A DNA stretch of 64,000 nucleotides from Mallotus nudiflorus (Eukaryota > Streptophyta > Magnoliopsida > Malpighiales > Euphorbiaceae): NCBI GenBank assembly GCA_947683625.1, contig CANTUR010000630.1, positions 1,240,001 to 1,304,000 of the forward strand, written 5' to 3'. Numbering within the stretch: the stretch's first letter is position 1; every line of letters begins with the position of its first letter. The notes beneath the pieces were generated by a model. The model did not search any database and had not been told where the DNA came from. It worked only from the letters and a program-made list of their open reading frames with translations. A program made the position numbers and the translations under genes. This document shows positions 49,677-61,449 of this stretch, piece after piece.

Positions 49677-49856
49677 GGAGTTCTATGTCAGGGCTTAGTT
49701 ATGTGAGTTGTGGCCCTAGTTTTAAAGTTGTGTTTTCTGTTGAACTACTGCAGTGTATTAGGTTCGAGTATGTCTTGATAAGTATTCCTTGCTGTAGTTT
49801 TCAGCATTATTCCTCCGTTGTCTATTTGTTTGAATCTTTCCGTTTGTCTTTTCAGT

Positions 49857-51230
49857 ATGAGGAGGCGAGCGTGTGTCGCTCCACCGGTCGTTGAGGCCGA
49901 GGATGATGAGTCTTTTCAGGATGAGGTTTTACCTCCTGAGCAGCCAATTAGACGTAGAGGTCGTGGCAGAGGTAGACCTCGAGGAGCGGCAGGTCGCCGT
50001 AGGCAGAGAGAGTTACAGGACGAGGAGCCTGTAGAGCCTGAGTTTGATGTTCCTGCTCCTCCAGTTGTTCAGCCTGCCTATCAGCAGGGTATGTCTGACC
50101 CTAAGGCAGCTTTGTTCTATGCCCGAGTTGGCAGGATTGCGTTTGATGGTACTTCCGATCCATTAGATTTTCTATATGCGATTGAGACTAGGACTCGAAC
50201 TGCTCATACCGAGTACCAGCGGATCATGATCGTTGAGTTGTCTGTCGAGGGACCAGCTCTAGATTGGTTCATTCAGATGATCCAGCCTTATATGATGACG
50301 ATGACATGGGCTTAGTTCCGAGAGCGATTTATGAGGAGATTTTGTCCAGAGCCTCTTCGTTTGAGTTATCGTCTTCGTTTGACCAGTATTTCTCATGGAG
50401 ATCGATCTGTAGAGGAGTATACCCGAGAGTTTCTTCGTCTGGGTAGATATGCTGAGGATCTGATGCAAGATCAGTATTTAGCTGTTACTACCTACGTTAC
50501 TGGTTTGGGTTCAACTTTTGCTGGTATGCCTACAGCAGGTCTTACTCTGGAGTCCGTGATTGAGCTAGCTAAGGAGATTGAGCTGAGGCTAGTTAGGCAG
50601 GGAGCGATGCTTGATTATTACCAGCTAGGAGTTCAGTCGAGTGGATTGCAAGCTACTCCATATTCGAGTTTTCATGTTGGATCGAGTAGTCAGCAGCGAG
50701 GTCCGACTCAGCAGAGTCAGAGACAGCAGCAGCGAGTGCATCGGAGCAGTAGACATGGCCGTGGAGGTCAGCATAGATTGTTCAGATTCGGATCAGGTGC
50801 TTCGAGCAGCAGCAATAGTCGTAGTTTTGGATCAGCGGCCAGTGTTTGTCAGACTTGTGGTAGAGTCCATCAGGGACCGTGTTATCTGACACCACTGACG
50901 TGCTTCAGATGTGGGCAGATAGGACATTTTGCCAAATCATGTCCTTATTCTGGGTATAAGCAGCAGCAGATTCTGCGATTCCCACAGCAGTCGATTGCTA
51001 GTACAGCACCTATGCCATTTCAGTTACCACCAGCCCAGTATCAGAGTTCCACTCAGTTTGTTCCACAGCAGAGTCGTGGTAGAGGTACTAGAGGAGGTGC
51101 CAGAGGTGTTGGCCAGGCTTCTACCAGTCAGCAGGGAGGCCGAGGTCAGGCTAGAGTCTTCCATCTCACTCAGCAGGATGCTCAGGCATCTAATGCAGTC
51201 GTGGCAAGTATTGTTTCTGTTTGTTACCTG
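49857..51230 (+). pseudogene. Gypsy B Gag (capsid and zinc knuckle), one internal stop
   Basis: The ATG at 49857 opens MRRRACVAPPVVEAEDDESF; I prefer it over an upstream in-frame ATG at 49818 because element A starts with the same MRR-A pattern. A basic arginine/glycine-rich stretch follows. The retrotransposon Gag domain (about 50090-50620) includes FDGTSDPLDFLYAIE and EYTREFLRLGRYAEDL. A serine/glutamine-rich linker leads to the zinc knuckle CFRCGQIGHFAKSC (CX2CX4HX4C, 50901-50942). A TAG at 50313-50315 falls inside the capsid, where the family has Gln (TW-QFRE). The frame then continues unchanged. Gag would form the virus-like particle that holds element RNA. Confidence 0.9.
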
Positions 51231-54200
51231 GATGCTTGGGTTTTGTTTGATCTGGGTGCCACACATTCGTTTGTTTCTCCTGTTTTTGCTTCTAAATCTT
51301 GTTGGTAAGCTTTGAGGATGGCTTTTCCTTTATCTATTGCCACTCCTCTGAGCGATTCTTTGGACACCGATATTGTTCTTTCTGGTTGTCCAGTTCTCGT
51401 GGGAGATAGAGAATTACCCGCTGATTTGATCTTGTTGGATGTGATGGAGTTTGATGTTATTATGGGAATGGATTGGTTATCTCAGCACTATGCCATGGTA
51501 GATTGCAGGAATAAAGAGGTGACTTTCAGAATTCCTGATGAAGAAGAGTTTAAGTTTGTTGGTGATAGGAGTTCAGCACCTTATAATCTTATTTCTGCTA
51601 TTACGGCTAGGAAGTTATTGAAGAAAGGTTGTCAGGGGTTTTTGGCATTGGTCAAGGATACTTCAGTGGAGAAGTTGTCACTCATAGATGTTCCTGTTGC
51701 TTGTGAGTTTCCTGATGTTTTTCCCGAGGAGTTGCCAGGTTTACCACCTCATAGAGAGATTGAGTTCTGTATAGATGTGGTACCAGGTACTACTCCTCTA
51801 TCTATGCCACCCTACAGAATGGCTCCTGCAGAGTTGAAAGAGTTGAAGGAGCAGTTGCAAGAGTTGTTGGATAAAGGTTTTATTAGACCTAGTGTTCCTC
51901 CTTGGGGTGCACCAGTCCTGTTTGTGAAGAAGAAGGATGGTACCCTGAGACTGTGCATTGACTACAGAGAGCTGAATAAGGTGACAGTGAAGAACAAGTA
52001 TCCTCTCCCGAGGATAGATGATTTGTTTGATCAGCTACAGGGTGCACAGTTCTTTTCTAAGGTTGACTTGAGGTCGGGTTATCATCAGCTGCGTATCAGT
52101 GAATCTGATATTCCTAAGACAACATTCCGCACTCGATATGGCCATTATGAGTTTCTGGTGATGTCTTTTGGTTTGACTAATGTACCAACAGCTTTTATGG
52201 ACTTAATGAACAGAGTATTCAGACCGTATGTGGATCAGTTTGCAGTAGCCTTCATTGATGATATACTGGTATATTCTAGGAGTATGGAAGAGCATGTATA
52301 TCACTTGAGGATTGTACTACAGACACTGAGAGATCATCAGCTTTATGCTAAATTCTCGAAGTGTGATTTTTGGATGGAGAGTGTTTCTTTTCTTGGACAC
52401 GTAGTGTCTAAAGAAGGTATTCAGGTTGATCCACAGAAGGTTGAGGCAGTATCTGAATGGCCTAGACCTACTTCTGTTACAGAGATTCAGAGTTTTTTGG
52501 GTTTAGCCGGGTATTATAGGCGGTTTGTGCAAGATTTTTCCAGGATATCAGCCCCTATGACTCGCTTGACTCAGAAGAATGTTAGATTCGAGTGGTCAGA
52601 AGCTTGTGAGAATAGTTTTCAGTTGTTGAAGAAGAAGTTGACCACAGTGCCAGTGTTAGCTTTGCCTAATAGTGTGGATAAGTTCACAGTTTACTGTGAT
52701 GCCTCTAGAATTGGTCTTGGTTGTGTGTTGATGCAGAATGGAAGGGTGATAGCCTATGCTTCGAGGCAGTTGAAGAAGCATGAGCAGAATTATCCTACAC
52801 ATGATCTTGAAATGGCTGCAGTGATCTTTGCTTTGAAGATCTGGAGACATTATTTGTACGGGGTGACTTGTGAGATACTGATCACAAGAGGCTTAAGTAC
52901 ATTTTCCAGCAGAGAGATTTGAATTTGAGGTAGAGAAGATGGTTGGAATTATTGAAGGATTATGATTGTGAGATTCTATATCATCCGGGTAAAGCTAATA
53001 TGGTAGCAGATGCCTTGAGTAGGAAGTCCTCAGGTAGTCTTGCTCACATCGGTGTTGAGAGGAGACCATTGATCCAGGAATTGCATCTATTGGTGGATCA
53101 AGGTCTGATGATGAAGATTAGTAGGTCAGGTGGACTGCTAGCTCAGTTTAAAGTATGATCTGTACTGAGGGATAGGATTAAAGCAGCTCAGAGCCGAGAT
53201 CCTATTCTAGAAGAGCTTGCAGAGAATGTTCGAGCAGGGAAGTTCACTGATTTCACACTCGATGATGATGGTGTGTTGTGGATCAGTGGTAGATTGTGTG
53301 TTCCTGATGTGGATGATTTGAGAGAAGAGATCCTAGAGGAAGCACACTCTACAGCTTACAGCGTTCATTCGGCCATTACCAAGATGTACCACAGTATCAG
53401 AGATTTATACTGGTGGGATGGATTGAAGAAGGATGTCGCTGATTATGTTGCGAAGTGCTTGACGTGTCAACAAGTGAAAGCCGAACATCAGAAGCCTTCT
53501 AGGAAGCTTCAGCCTCTTCCTATTCCCGAGTGGAAGTGGGAAAGGATAGCTATGGATTTTATGGTCGGTTTACCTCGTTCGAAGGATGGATACGATTCTA
53601 TCTGGGTGATTGTAGATAGATTGACGAAGTCTGCACATTTCTTGCCTGTGAAAGCCACATATTCAGTTGCTAGATTGACGAAGTTGTATGTGAAGCATAT
53701 TGTATGCCTTCATGGAGTACCTGTGTCCATTGTGTCAGATAGAGGTTCGGTGTTTACCTCTCATTTTTGGCAGAAGTTGCAGGAAGCGATGGGCACTAGG
53801 TTGGATTTCAGTACTGCTTTTCATCCTCAGACAGATGGCCAGTCTGAGAGGACGATCCAGACATTGGAAGATATGTTGAGGATGTGTGTCTTGGATTTAG
53901 GAGGTAGCTGGGATAATCATTTGTCACTCATTGAGTTTGCATATAATAACAGCTACCATAGCAGTATTGGTATGGCATCGTATGAGGCGTTATATGGAAG
54001 GAAGTGTAGATCTCCGTTGAGTTGGGATGAGATTGGTGAGAGAGCTTTGACTGGACCTGAGATGGTTCAGGATGCTGCAGAGAAAGTCGTCGTGATTAAG
54101 CACAGATTAGAGACCGCGGTTAGCAGACAGAAGAGTTATGCGGATTCTAGGCGCAGAAATGTGGAGTTTCAGGTTGGAGATTTTGTTTTTCTGAAAGTAT

Positions 54201-54595
54201 CTCCGATGAAGGGTGTAATGAGATTTGGTAGGAAGGGTAAGTTAGCACCGAGATATATTGGACCGATTGAGATTCTGAAGAGAGCTGGCACTGTTGCATA
54301 TCGGTTGGATTTGCCTCCGAGTATGTCACAGGTGCATCCAGTATTTCATATCTCGATGTTGAGGAAGTATATCTCAGACCCTTCGCATGTGTTGCAACCT
54401 GACAGTGTAGAAGTGAATGAAGATTTGACGTTTGTGGAAGAACCTGTGGCGATCATTGATTTTCAAGTTCGACAGTTGCGATCGAAACTGATTCCGATGG
54501 TCAAGGTTCTGTGGCGTAGCGATAGAGTCGAGGAGCATACGTGGGAGACTGAAGCTGAGATGCGAGCTTCTTACCCGTATCTCTTTCCTTCCTGA
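51231..54595 (+). pseudogene. Gypsy B Pol (PR-RT-RNaseH-IN-chromodomain), broken
   Basis: Pol is in one frame with Gag. Protease: LFDLGATHSF (Asp codon 51249-51251; Leu replaces the common Ser/Thr, as also in A). A TAA stop is at 51306-51308. RT (about 51890-52350) keeps FVKKKDGTLRLCIDYRELNK, VDLRSGYHQ and AFIDDILVYS. RNase H (about 52660-53030) is broken by a small frameshift near 52875 and a TAG at 52935-52937. A TGA is at 53156-53158. From there to 54595 the frame is open and holds the zinc-binding and DDE integrase (VDRLTKSAHF, IVSDRGSVF, QTDGQSERT, all three acidic residues kept) and a chromodomain-like tail (VKVLWRS, EEHTWETE). It cannot make a complete Pol, but its RT and integrase cores look intact. 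Confidence 0.92.
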
Positions 54596-54638
54596 TTCTG
54601 TAATCTTTTCTTTTTTGAATTCGAGGACGAATTCTTGT

Positions 54639-54651
54639 AAAGGGGGAAGAC
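54639..54651 (+). other. Gypsy B polypurine tract
   Basis: AAAGGGGGAAGAC directly precedes the 3' LTR, after GAGGACGAATTC. It is the plus-strand primer site. Confidence 0.88.
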
Positions 54652-57600
54652 TGTAATATCCCGTGTTTTTAAAATATTTTTACACTGTACCGGGATATAC
54701 AGTGTTAATAATTTTTGTGTATATATTACGATATTTTCACGAGTTGATATGTATTTAAAACCTATTTTTAATATTGTGTATTATTTACAGTGTTTTACAT
54801 AAAATTTTCCTGGGACTTGCATTTTCGGGGAAATCTTCACGTAAATAATTTATTATTGATTATTTTAAATATATTTTCGGACTTGCATGAACTCATGCGT
54901 ATTTTTAAAATACTAAATAAAGCCTATGTGTGTGTATATTTATTTAATTAGGATTTAATATGTATTACCCTAATATTTTATTATTTATTTATTAATTTAT
55001 TGTTATTTAATTATTTTATGTATTATTAAATTATTAAAATTTTTTTTTTATTATTTATTTATTTTATTTTTTTCTTTTTCTTTTTTTCTTTTTTTTCTTT
55101 TTTCTTTTTCTTTTTTTTTTCTTTTCTTTTTCTTTCCTTTCTTTTTCTTTTTCTTCTTCTTCTTCTTCTTCTTCTTCTTCTTCTTCTTCTTCCCGTGCGC
55201 CCGACTCCCTTCCCTCCCACTGCAACTCCGGTCACCTACCGTCGGTGTGCCTCCCGGCTTGCCACCGTCGTTCCCAGCCGTCCCCCGCCGCCAGCAGCTC
55301 CCTTCCCCGGCGCCGGCAGCCCCTGTTTTCCATTTTTGGCCGAAATCTTCCCTTTGCCGTTTCTCCCATTTTCGGCCACCGTTTTTGACACCGCCGGTCT
55401 CTTTCTTCTCCTTGAGCTCCTGTGAGCTTTGGTTTGAGCTAAAATGGTTTAGATTTGCTTAGGTTTCGATTTTTCGAATTCGGTCATATTAGGGTTTTTG
55501 ATTTTTTTTGAGCTTTGAATTGGTTGATTCATGGAAACTCCCTTCACAAATGTTGTTCCTAGTAGCTTAATCTACATGTATGAATTTTTGTAGAATTTTT
55601 GGAGATTTTTTGGATTTTTGGGTATTTTTGAATATTTTAATATTATTTTCTAATTTTCGGAAATTAATTATTTAAATTATGGAATTGGAGTTTATTGTTA
55701 AATTAGGTGTTGAAATGAATTATAGGAATTTATTTGGAATTTTTATGAATTTTTAAGTATTTATTTTGAATTATTGAAGTTTATGTGATTTTGGGAAATT
55801 AGGGTTAATTATGTTTTTAATTGAATTTAATTGGTTAATTGTGTTTAATTATTGATATTATTGATAAATATGTTGAGAAAATTTATTTTGGATAATTGTA
55901 TAATTTTTGGTGAATTTTTGAAGTAATTTAAGTATATTTATATATATAGGGGTATTTTGGTAATTTTACCCTAAATTGTCTAAAAATGTAATTAATTGGT
56001 TTTAATAGTTATTTAAGGTATAAAAATTATTTCTATAAATTATTTGGTATTTTTAACTAATTAAAACTATATTTCGTGAATTATTTTCAATTATATGTAT
56101 AATATACGGTTTTTCTAATAAAATGAGTTTTTATCGATTTTTACTGTGTTTAAAGGTTGATTATGTAATTTCTACGTATAAAATGTATTTTTAGGTTTTA
56201 AGGATATTTTTGGTATTTCTGGAATTATTCTGTATTTGTGGACCCCGATCGGTAGATTGTAGTCTGGAGTCCGACCGAGAGGTTATGGATTTGTGTTGAG
56301 CCTGTTTTTCGAAGTGTATTTCTTACAGGGTTGGCTCTACTCTTTTGAGTAGAGAGATGTCCATTTTATAGGGAAGGTTCTGCCGGATTTTCGGTAGAAT
56401 TCTCGTAAAACGTGATATCCGGTCGAACCCTAATTCTGTTTCCGTACTTAAATACTCTAGATTGAATTCTAGGATTTCTGTTAGGTTTATTCTGATGTCT
56501 ATTATTTATTGCTTGTTTAGTTGCGCCGAGACCGAGGGCTAGTGGACCAGGCCCATCGGACCTGTCTCGTGGAGCGCACTAGGTGAGTTACTATATTATA
56601 TATATATATGCTTAGGATGCATGATTTAGAAATGGATGTTTTATGTTGATTAAATATGCATAAATAATTTGATTATTTCTCAAGTTTATATTAAGTATAT
56701 TTTTGGTTTATTTCTGGTATATAATAAATTATATACATGTTTTGTTAATAAAATATATTTAAAATGTTTTTAAATAGATTTTTAGTTTAATTCATGATTT
56801 GACTGGATTTATTTGACGTATATATACTCAAAATATACTTGGTTTACTTTTGGTATATTTTTGGTATATATATGGGTTATATTGTTATTTCATTTACATT
56901 AATGCATCATTTATTTTTGTGAATGAATGATTTATATTATTAATGAAGGATATCAATAGAACGTGCTACCTAGTGGGCAGCACTAGGACCGAGTACGTAC
57001 CGGTACGCCTATAGCTTTAGGCTATATTACTAACTATTTGTGGATATTGATTTGATATGATTATTGATATGTGTGAGATATGGTTTGGAGGTGTGATTGC
57101 TGGAGCTCGGTTGACCAAGTGTCTCGGGGCCAATCACACTGGCAGTCAGACTGCTGGAGCTCGGTTGACTTAGTGTCTCGGGGCCAGTCTACTGTCTAAA
57201 TGGATTAAGTGGATATATTTTGGAATAAGTGAGCCTGTATGGCTAGAGTGTTGTCTAATACTATTTTCGAGGTTGCGATATTCTAGGGTTCTATGTGATC
57301 CTTCATAAACTGTGATTTTCAATACAAATATATATAAATGATTTTTCTGCATCTGTGTGAATTTGCATGTATATATTACATATTACATATATACAGTTGA
57401 TTGTATGCATTATCATTTAGTGTGTATGTATATATATTATAGTAATTCACTCAGTGAGGTCTGACTCCCCTCCGTTGACTATTTTTCAGGAGAGTCAACA
57501 TCTTCAGACCTCAGTAGCAGGTCGATACGTCGGATTTCTTCCGTCCCGGCTTCTTTGTGTAAATTATTTACTTGAGTCTTATTTTTATATAATCTAGATA

Positions 57601-57894
57601 CTGCAGTAGTTGTAAATTAATTATGGGATTTCATGTATTTTTTTTAAAGAGATGTATTATATTGAAACTGGATTTGTATTAAAGAGACCTTATATATGTG
57701 ATGAGATTTGATTTAAATCCAGTGATGAAAATGTTATTATGATATTTAAGATTTTTATTTCCGCTGCATATATATATTATTGTTATTGTTATTATTGCAC
57801 GATTTATTTTATTTTTAGGCTTGCTACGGGTTTCGGATTCGAAAGAATTCCCGTTCCCTAGCGCCGGTCATGGCCCCTGTTTTGGGTCATGACA
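54652..57894 (+). repeat. Gypsy B 3' LTR
   Basis: 3,243 bp, TGTAATATCCCG to GGGTCATGACA, nearly identical to the 5' LTR. It carries an extra GC-rich segment of about 27 bp near 55285-55325, a slightly longer (TTC)n (55151-55192) and the same 54-bp direct repeats. It is followed by the target duplication GAACT. Confidence 0.95.
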
Positions 57895-60362
57895 GAACTC
57901 TTAAGCTCCTGAAAAAAAAATAGATTGAGGGGAATTAAACCTTACTGAGTAAGTTAATAAAAAGAGCTATACCGTTTGGAAACTTTTTGAAAACCATATA
58001 GTTATAGTGAAAATAATTTATAACACATATATATAGCTTTTGAAAAATCTTGATAGAACTCTAAACCCAAATTTCTAAATGGCCAACTAAGCCCACTTAA
58101 TCCAACTAGACTACTGGTCCCCGAGAGCAAAGGCATTAACCGAGACACCAAGCCGTAGTCATCCACTTGATCCAACTACATGACACTGGCGGTCCCCGAG
58201 AGCTAAGACATCCACCAAGGCACTCGTCCTAGTCCATTATTAACTTTTCAATCATTGGCGGTCCCCGAGAACATAGGCTTCCACCGAGGCACCCGTCCTA
58301 GTTTATATCCATAAATCATGCATATATCGAATCCATCTTTCAATCTCTACCATGTGCACTCGGTCCTAGTGAAACCCATCAGGTAGCCCATTCTACCAAA
58401 ATTTCTCAAAATGAAGTTAAAATAAATAAAATGCATTTAAATCTTAAATAGTAGCATTTAAATTAAATAAATCATCTAATGAATACTAAAATATGAGCGC
58501 ATGTGTCTTTAAATAAAACACACGCACAGATCAATTTGTCAACTTATAGGACGAGTGAGAAGGCTGACAACCGCACGTCTACTTCGATCCAACAGCTCAT
58601 GCGCTGGTATTTTTAAGAAAAAAAAATAACAAATCTATTTTAAAAACACTTCTGTGGAATTAAAATCGAAAATCAACAGAGATATGGAAATTCTAGACTG
58701 ACTCGAGGAAGATTGAATAAGACTCAATAGGTAGGAAAAACCCTAATTAACGCTAGAAATTTACAGAAAATGTCACGTTTTACGAGAAAATCTATCAAAA
58801 TTTCTACAGAATCTCCTTTATAAAACAGATATCTCTCTACCATAGGTAGAGTCATTCCTGCGTAGAAAAATATACACTTTTAGTATTCACAGACATTCAC
58901 ACTCGAGTCGGGTTTTCAGAACTACACTTAGCCCTAACCGAGATCATAATTCAAATATCACAAAATTAAATCATTTATTACCAAAAAATACACATTACAT
59001 ATAAATATCCATAATTAATATAACCATATATATTTGTTACCAAAATAACATATTATACATATATATATATATATATAATATCTGGAAACAATACTCAAAA
59101 TTAACGTTACTTAATTAAAAATACCAATTAATTTATAAAAAACCTCTATACCTCTTAAATATTAATAAAACCAACTAAAATATATATTTAACTATAATTA
59201 GCATAAAATTACATATTTATCTATATAATAGAAAAATACACATAATACTCAAAATAATACCTAATATATTATTTAAAATTAATTTTCAAAAATTAGTGTT
59301 AATTAGTCAAAAATAGTAAATAATTTGTAAAAATCCTTTTAAATTCCTTAAGTATTATTAAAACCAACCACAATCCATTATTTAGCTATAATTAACACAA
59401 AATTACATTTTTACCCCTATAATACATAAACTTACATAATACACTATTATTACTCACAAATTCCCTAAAATTTATACAAATACCTAAAAATTATTTTCTC
59501 AACATTAAATTTCTTAATATAAATAAAAACATAAAATTAACTAATAATTTCTTCCAAAATATAAATTTAACCTAATTATCCACATTTGACGAAAAATTAA
59601 AAATAATTATAAAAATAGTATAAAAATTACAAAAACCATAAATTAAGTTCTAAAATTAATAAAATTTAATAATTATACCAATTATCAAAATTTCATAAAT
59701 TTTAACAATTAATTTTCAAAATTTTAATAAAATATTCAAAATTCACAAAATCCACAATTAACACAATAATTTCTATAATCTTAAATAAAATTAATATACT
59801 AAAAATAATTAACAATAATTACCCTAATTACTAATTAAACTCAAGTAAAAATCAAATCAAATACTGTAAAATCAGGAAAAATCAAAATAATATATAAAAA
59901 TTGGATTTGAACAACTAAATTAGCATAATTCATCGTCTAGCTTAGAATAAATGAAGATTAACACATAAATCAACTCAAACAACCAGAAAACAACCCTAAA
60001 ACAACCTAAAATCAACCTGCAACAATTCACCTTCAACCTTTGATGTCGATGTCGTATATGAGTTGTAGCGGCGAGGCTTAACATCAATCGACACCTGAGA
60101 AGGTGAGGAAGGTAGAGGGAGTAACAGCGGCGCCGATCTAGCTCCAGCAGAAGTGGGGTGAGCTTAAACCGAGAGAGAAAAGGAGAAACCAAAGGAAGAA
60201 AAGGAGAAGAGGAAGTTGCTGGCGGTGATGGCTGCTCCGGAAAGGCTATGGCACACCGGAGGGAGAGGGATGTGGCATTGATGGTGACGGACGGGGAGGA
60301 GGGGGCTGCTGCTTGGAGAATTTTCGAGTGATGGGTGTTTCTAGAGGTAAGTTTCCTATTCC

Positions 60363-60364
<2 letters not shown>

Positions 60365-60418
<54 letters not shown>
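60365..60418. repeat. (AC)n(AT)n microsatellite
   Basis: An ACACAC run of about 30 bp is followed by about 23 bp of AT, inside the second part of solo LTR C. It explains the repetitive start of a minus-strand open frame here. Confidence 0.95.
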
Positions 60419-60425
<7 letters not shown>

Positions 60426-60584
60426 ATACTTATATCAAATAATAAAACCCTAAAATAATATTAACATAAATATATCTCATTTAAATAGCTAGATAATTAA
60501 CAATTATATAATATAATTTAAAATTAATTATTAATAACACAAATTCAAAAATTACTTTATAAAAATATAGGGTATTACAATATA

Positions 60585-61449
60585 TTATCCATTCATTTAA
60601 AATTCAGGATATATCTTGATCCAAAGATAATATAAATAAAGATATACAATCAAGAAATACTAAAATAAGATTTCACTATCATGAAATTTTTTATCACTAT
60701 TCTTTAATAACGTGTACATAACTGTTTTAATTTGTAACTTGTCAGTCCGTATACTTCACTTGATAACTTTAATTATTTGTAAATTGACTCTAATTTTTAA
60801 ATGAGTCTAATTCTAAAGTTTCAATAGAATTCTCACAATGTAGAGAAATCTAAAATCGATATATATATTGAAAATTTCGTGAAGAAATTTTAAAAAATTT
60901 ACCCAAAAAATAAACAAAACAAAACATATTAAATATCTGCATCTATTAAATGTAAAATATTAATAAGAGATTATTATTATTAATTTAAGAGATGATTAGA
61001 GGGAGTTGAAAGTGAAAGTTGTCAAGGAACAAAAAAAAAAGAAAAGAAAAGAAAAAGACAGCTAGGTTTTTCCAGCAATTGTTTCATAACCAAAACATTT
61101 TTTTTTTTTTTGATAAAAATAACCAAAACAAGTTGAATGAACCTTATTCCAAAATTAAATTTTTACCAATGTTTATTTTTTCCACATATAAAATTTAAAT
61201 TTGAATTTTTATACATAAAACTTAAATTTAAATTTAAAATTTTGTTTAAGTAATTAGCTTAAACTAGTCATTTATCTGTGTGTTACACGGATTATTTGTT
61301 AATAAATTATTTATTTATATTTTAACATATTTTATTAGTGAAAAAATTAAATAACAGGATATATATAAATAATAAAATTTACATAAAGAATTTATATAGA
61401 TTGAAAAATAGTATAATAAAACTTTTAGCATAAATAAATAGTATAATAA
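60585..61449. other. Non-coding stretch with remnants of duplicated block P
   Basis: No gene is recognised. 60585-61086 is AT-rich without a match in the window. From about 61132 (TGAACCTTATTCC, ACATATAAAATTT) it resembles 31640-31760, so it is the continuation of block P interrupted by solo LTR C and by this extra stretch of about 550 bp. Confidence 0.5.
61087..61130 (-). mobile_element. Second poly(A)-only insertion with 11-bp duplication
   Basis: TAACCAAAACA occurs at 61087-61097 and 61120-61130, with only T14 plus GATAAAAA between. Like 31592-31654 this looks like a LINE or other retroposon insertion truncated to its tail, in minus orientation. The short length makes chance or replication slippage possible. 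Confidence 0.45.

Larger units (their letters stand above)
46429..57894 (+). mobile_element. Gypsy B: young, nearly complete Ty3/gypsy chromovirus
   Basis: 11,466 bp with LTRs at 46429-49660 and 54652-57894, tRNA-iMet primer site, gag-pol at 49857-54595, polypurine tract, and perfect 5-bp target duplication GAACT (46424-46428 and 57895-57899). By eye the LTRs differ at roughly 1-2% of positions in the stretches compared, plus a few indels (for example about 27 bp near 47070/55285), so insertion was recent. The integrase with a chromodomain-like C-terminus places it in the Tekay/Del type (inference). It sits inside solo LTR C of a related family. Confidence 0.95.
46019..60579 (-). mobile_element. 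Solo LTR C (gypsy), interrupted by element B
   Basis: The minus-orientation LTR starts TGTCATGATCTG (46019) and ends GGGTATTACA (60579), with perfect 5-bp duplication ATATA at 46014-46018 and 60580-60584. It is split at 46428 by element B and resumes at 57900, so its own length is about 3.1 kb. The family features are present: start words (CCAAGGGCACGCGATCAGCATTAGG-like), a direct-repeat block with GGTCCCCGAGAGC/ACATAGGC cores (58110-58310), the AT-rich middle (59000-59900), and a GC-richer part with (CA)n. No internal region is present. The 158-codon frame at 59920-60396 is inside the LTR and partly translates the (CA)n repeat, so I do not call it a gene. Confidence 0.85.

Noticed and set aside
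59920..60396. 158-codon minus-strand open frame starting with alternating Cys and Val
   Set aside because: The start translates a (CA)n microsatellite and the rest is the GC-richer part of solo LTR C. No domain is visible, and LTRs A and E have similar spurious frames at the same place.
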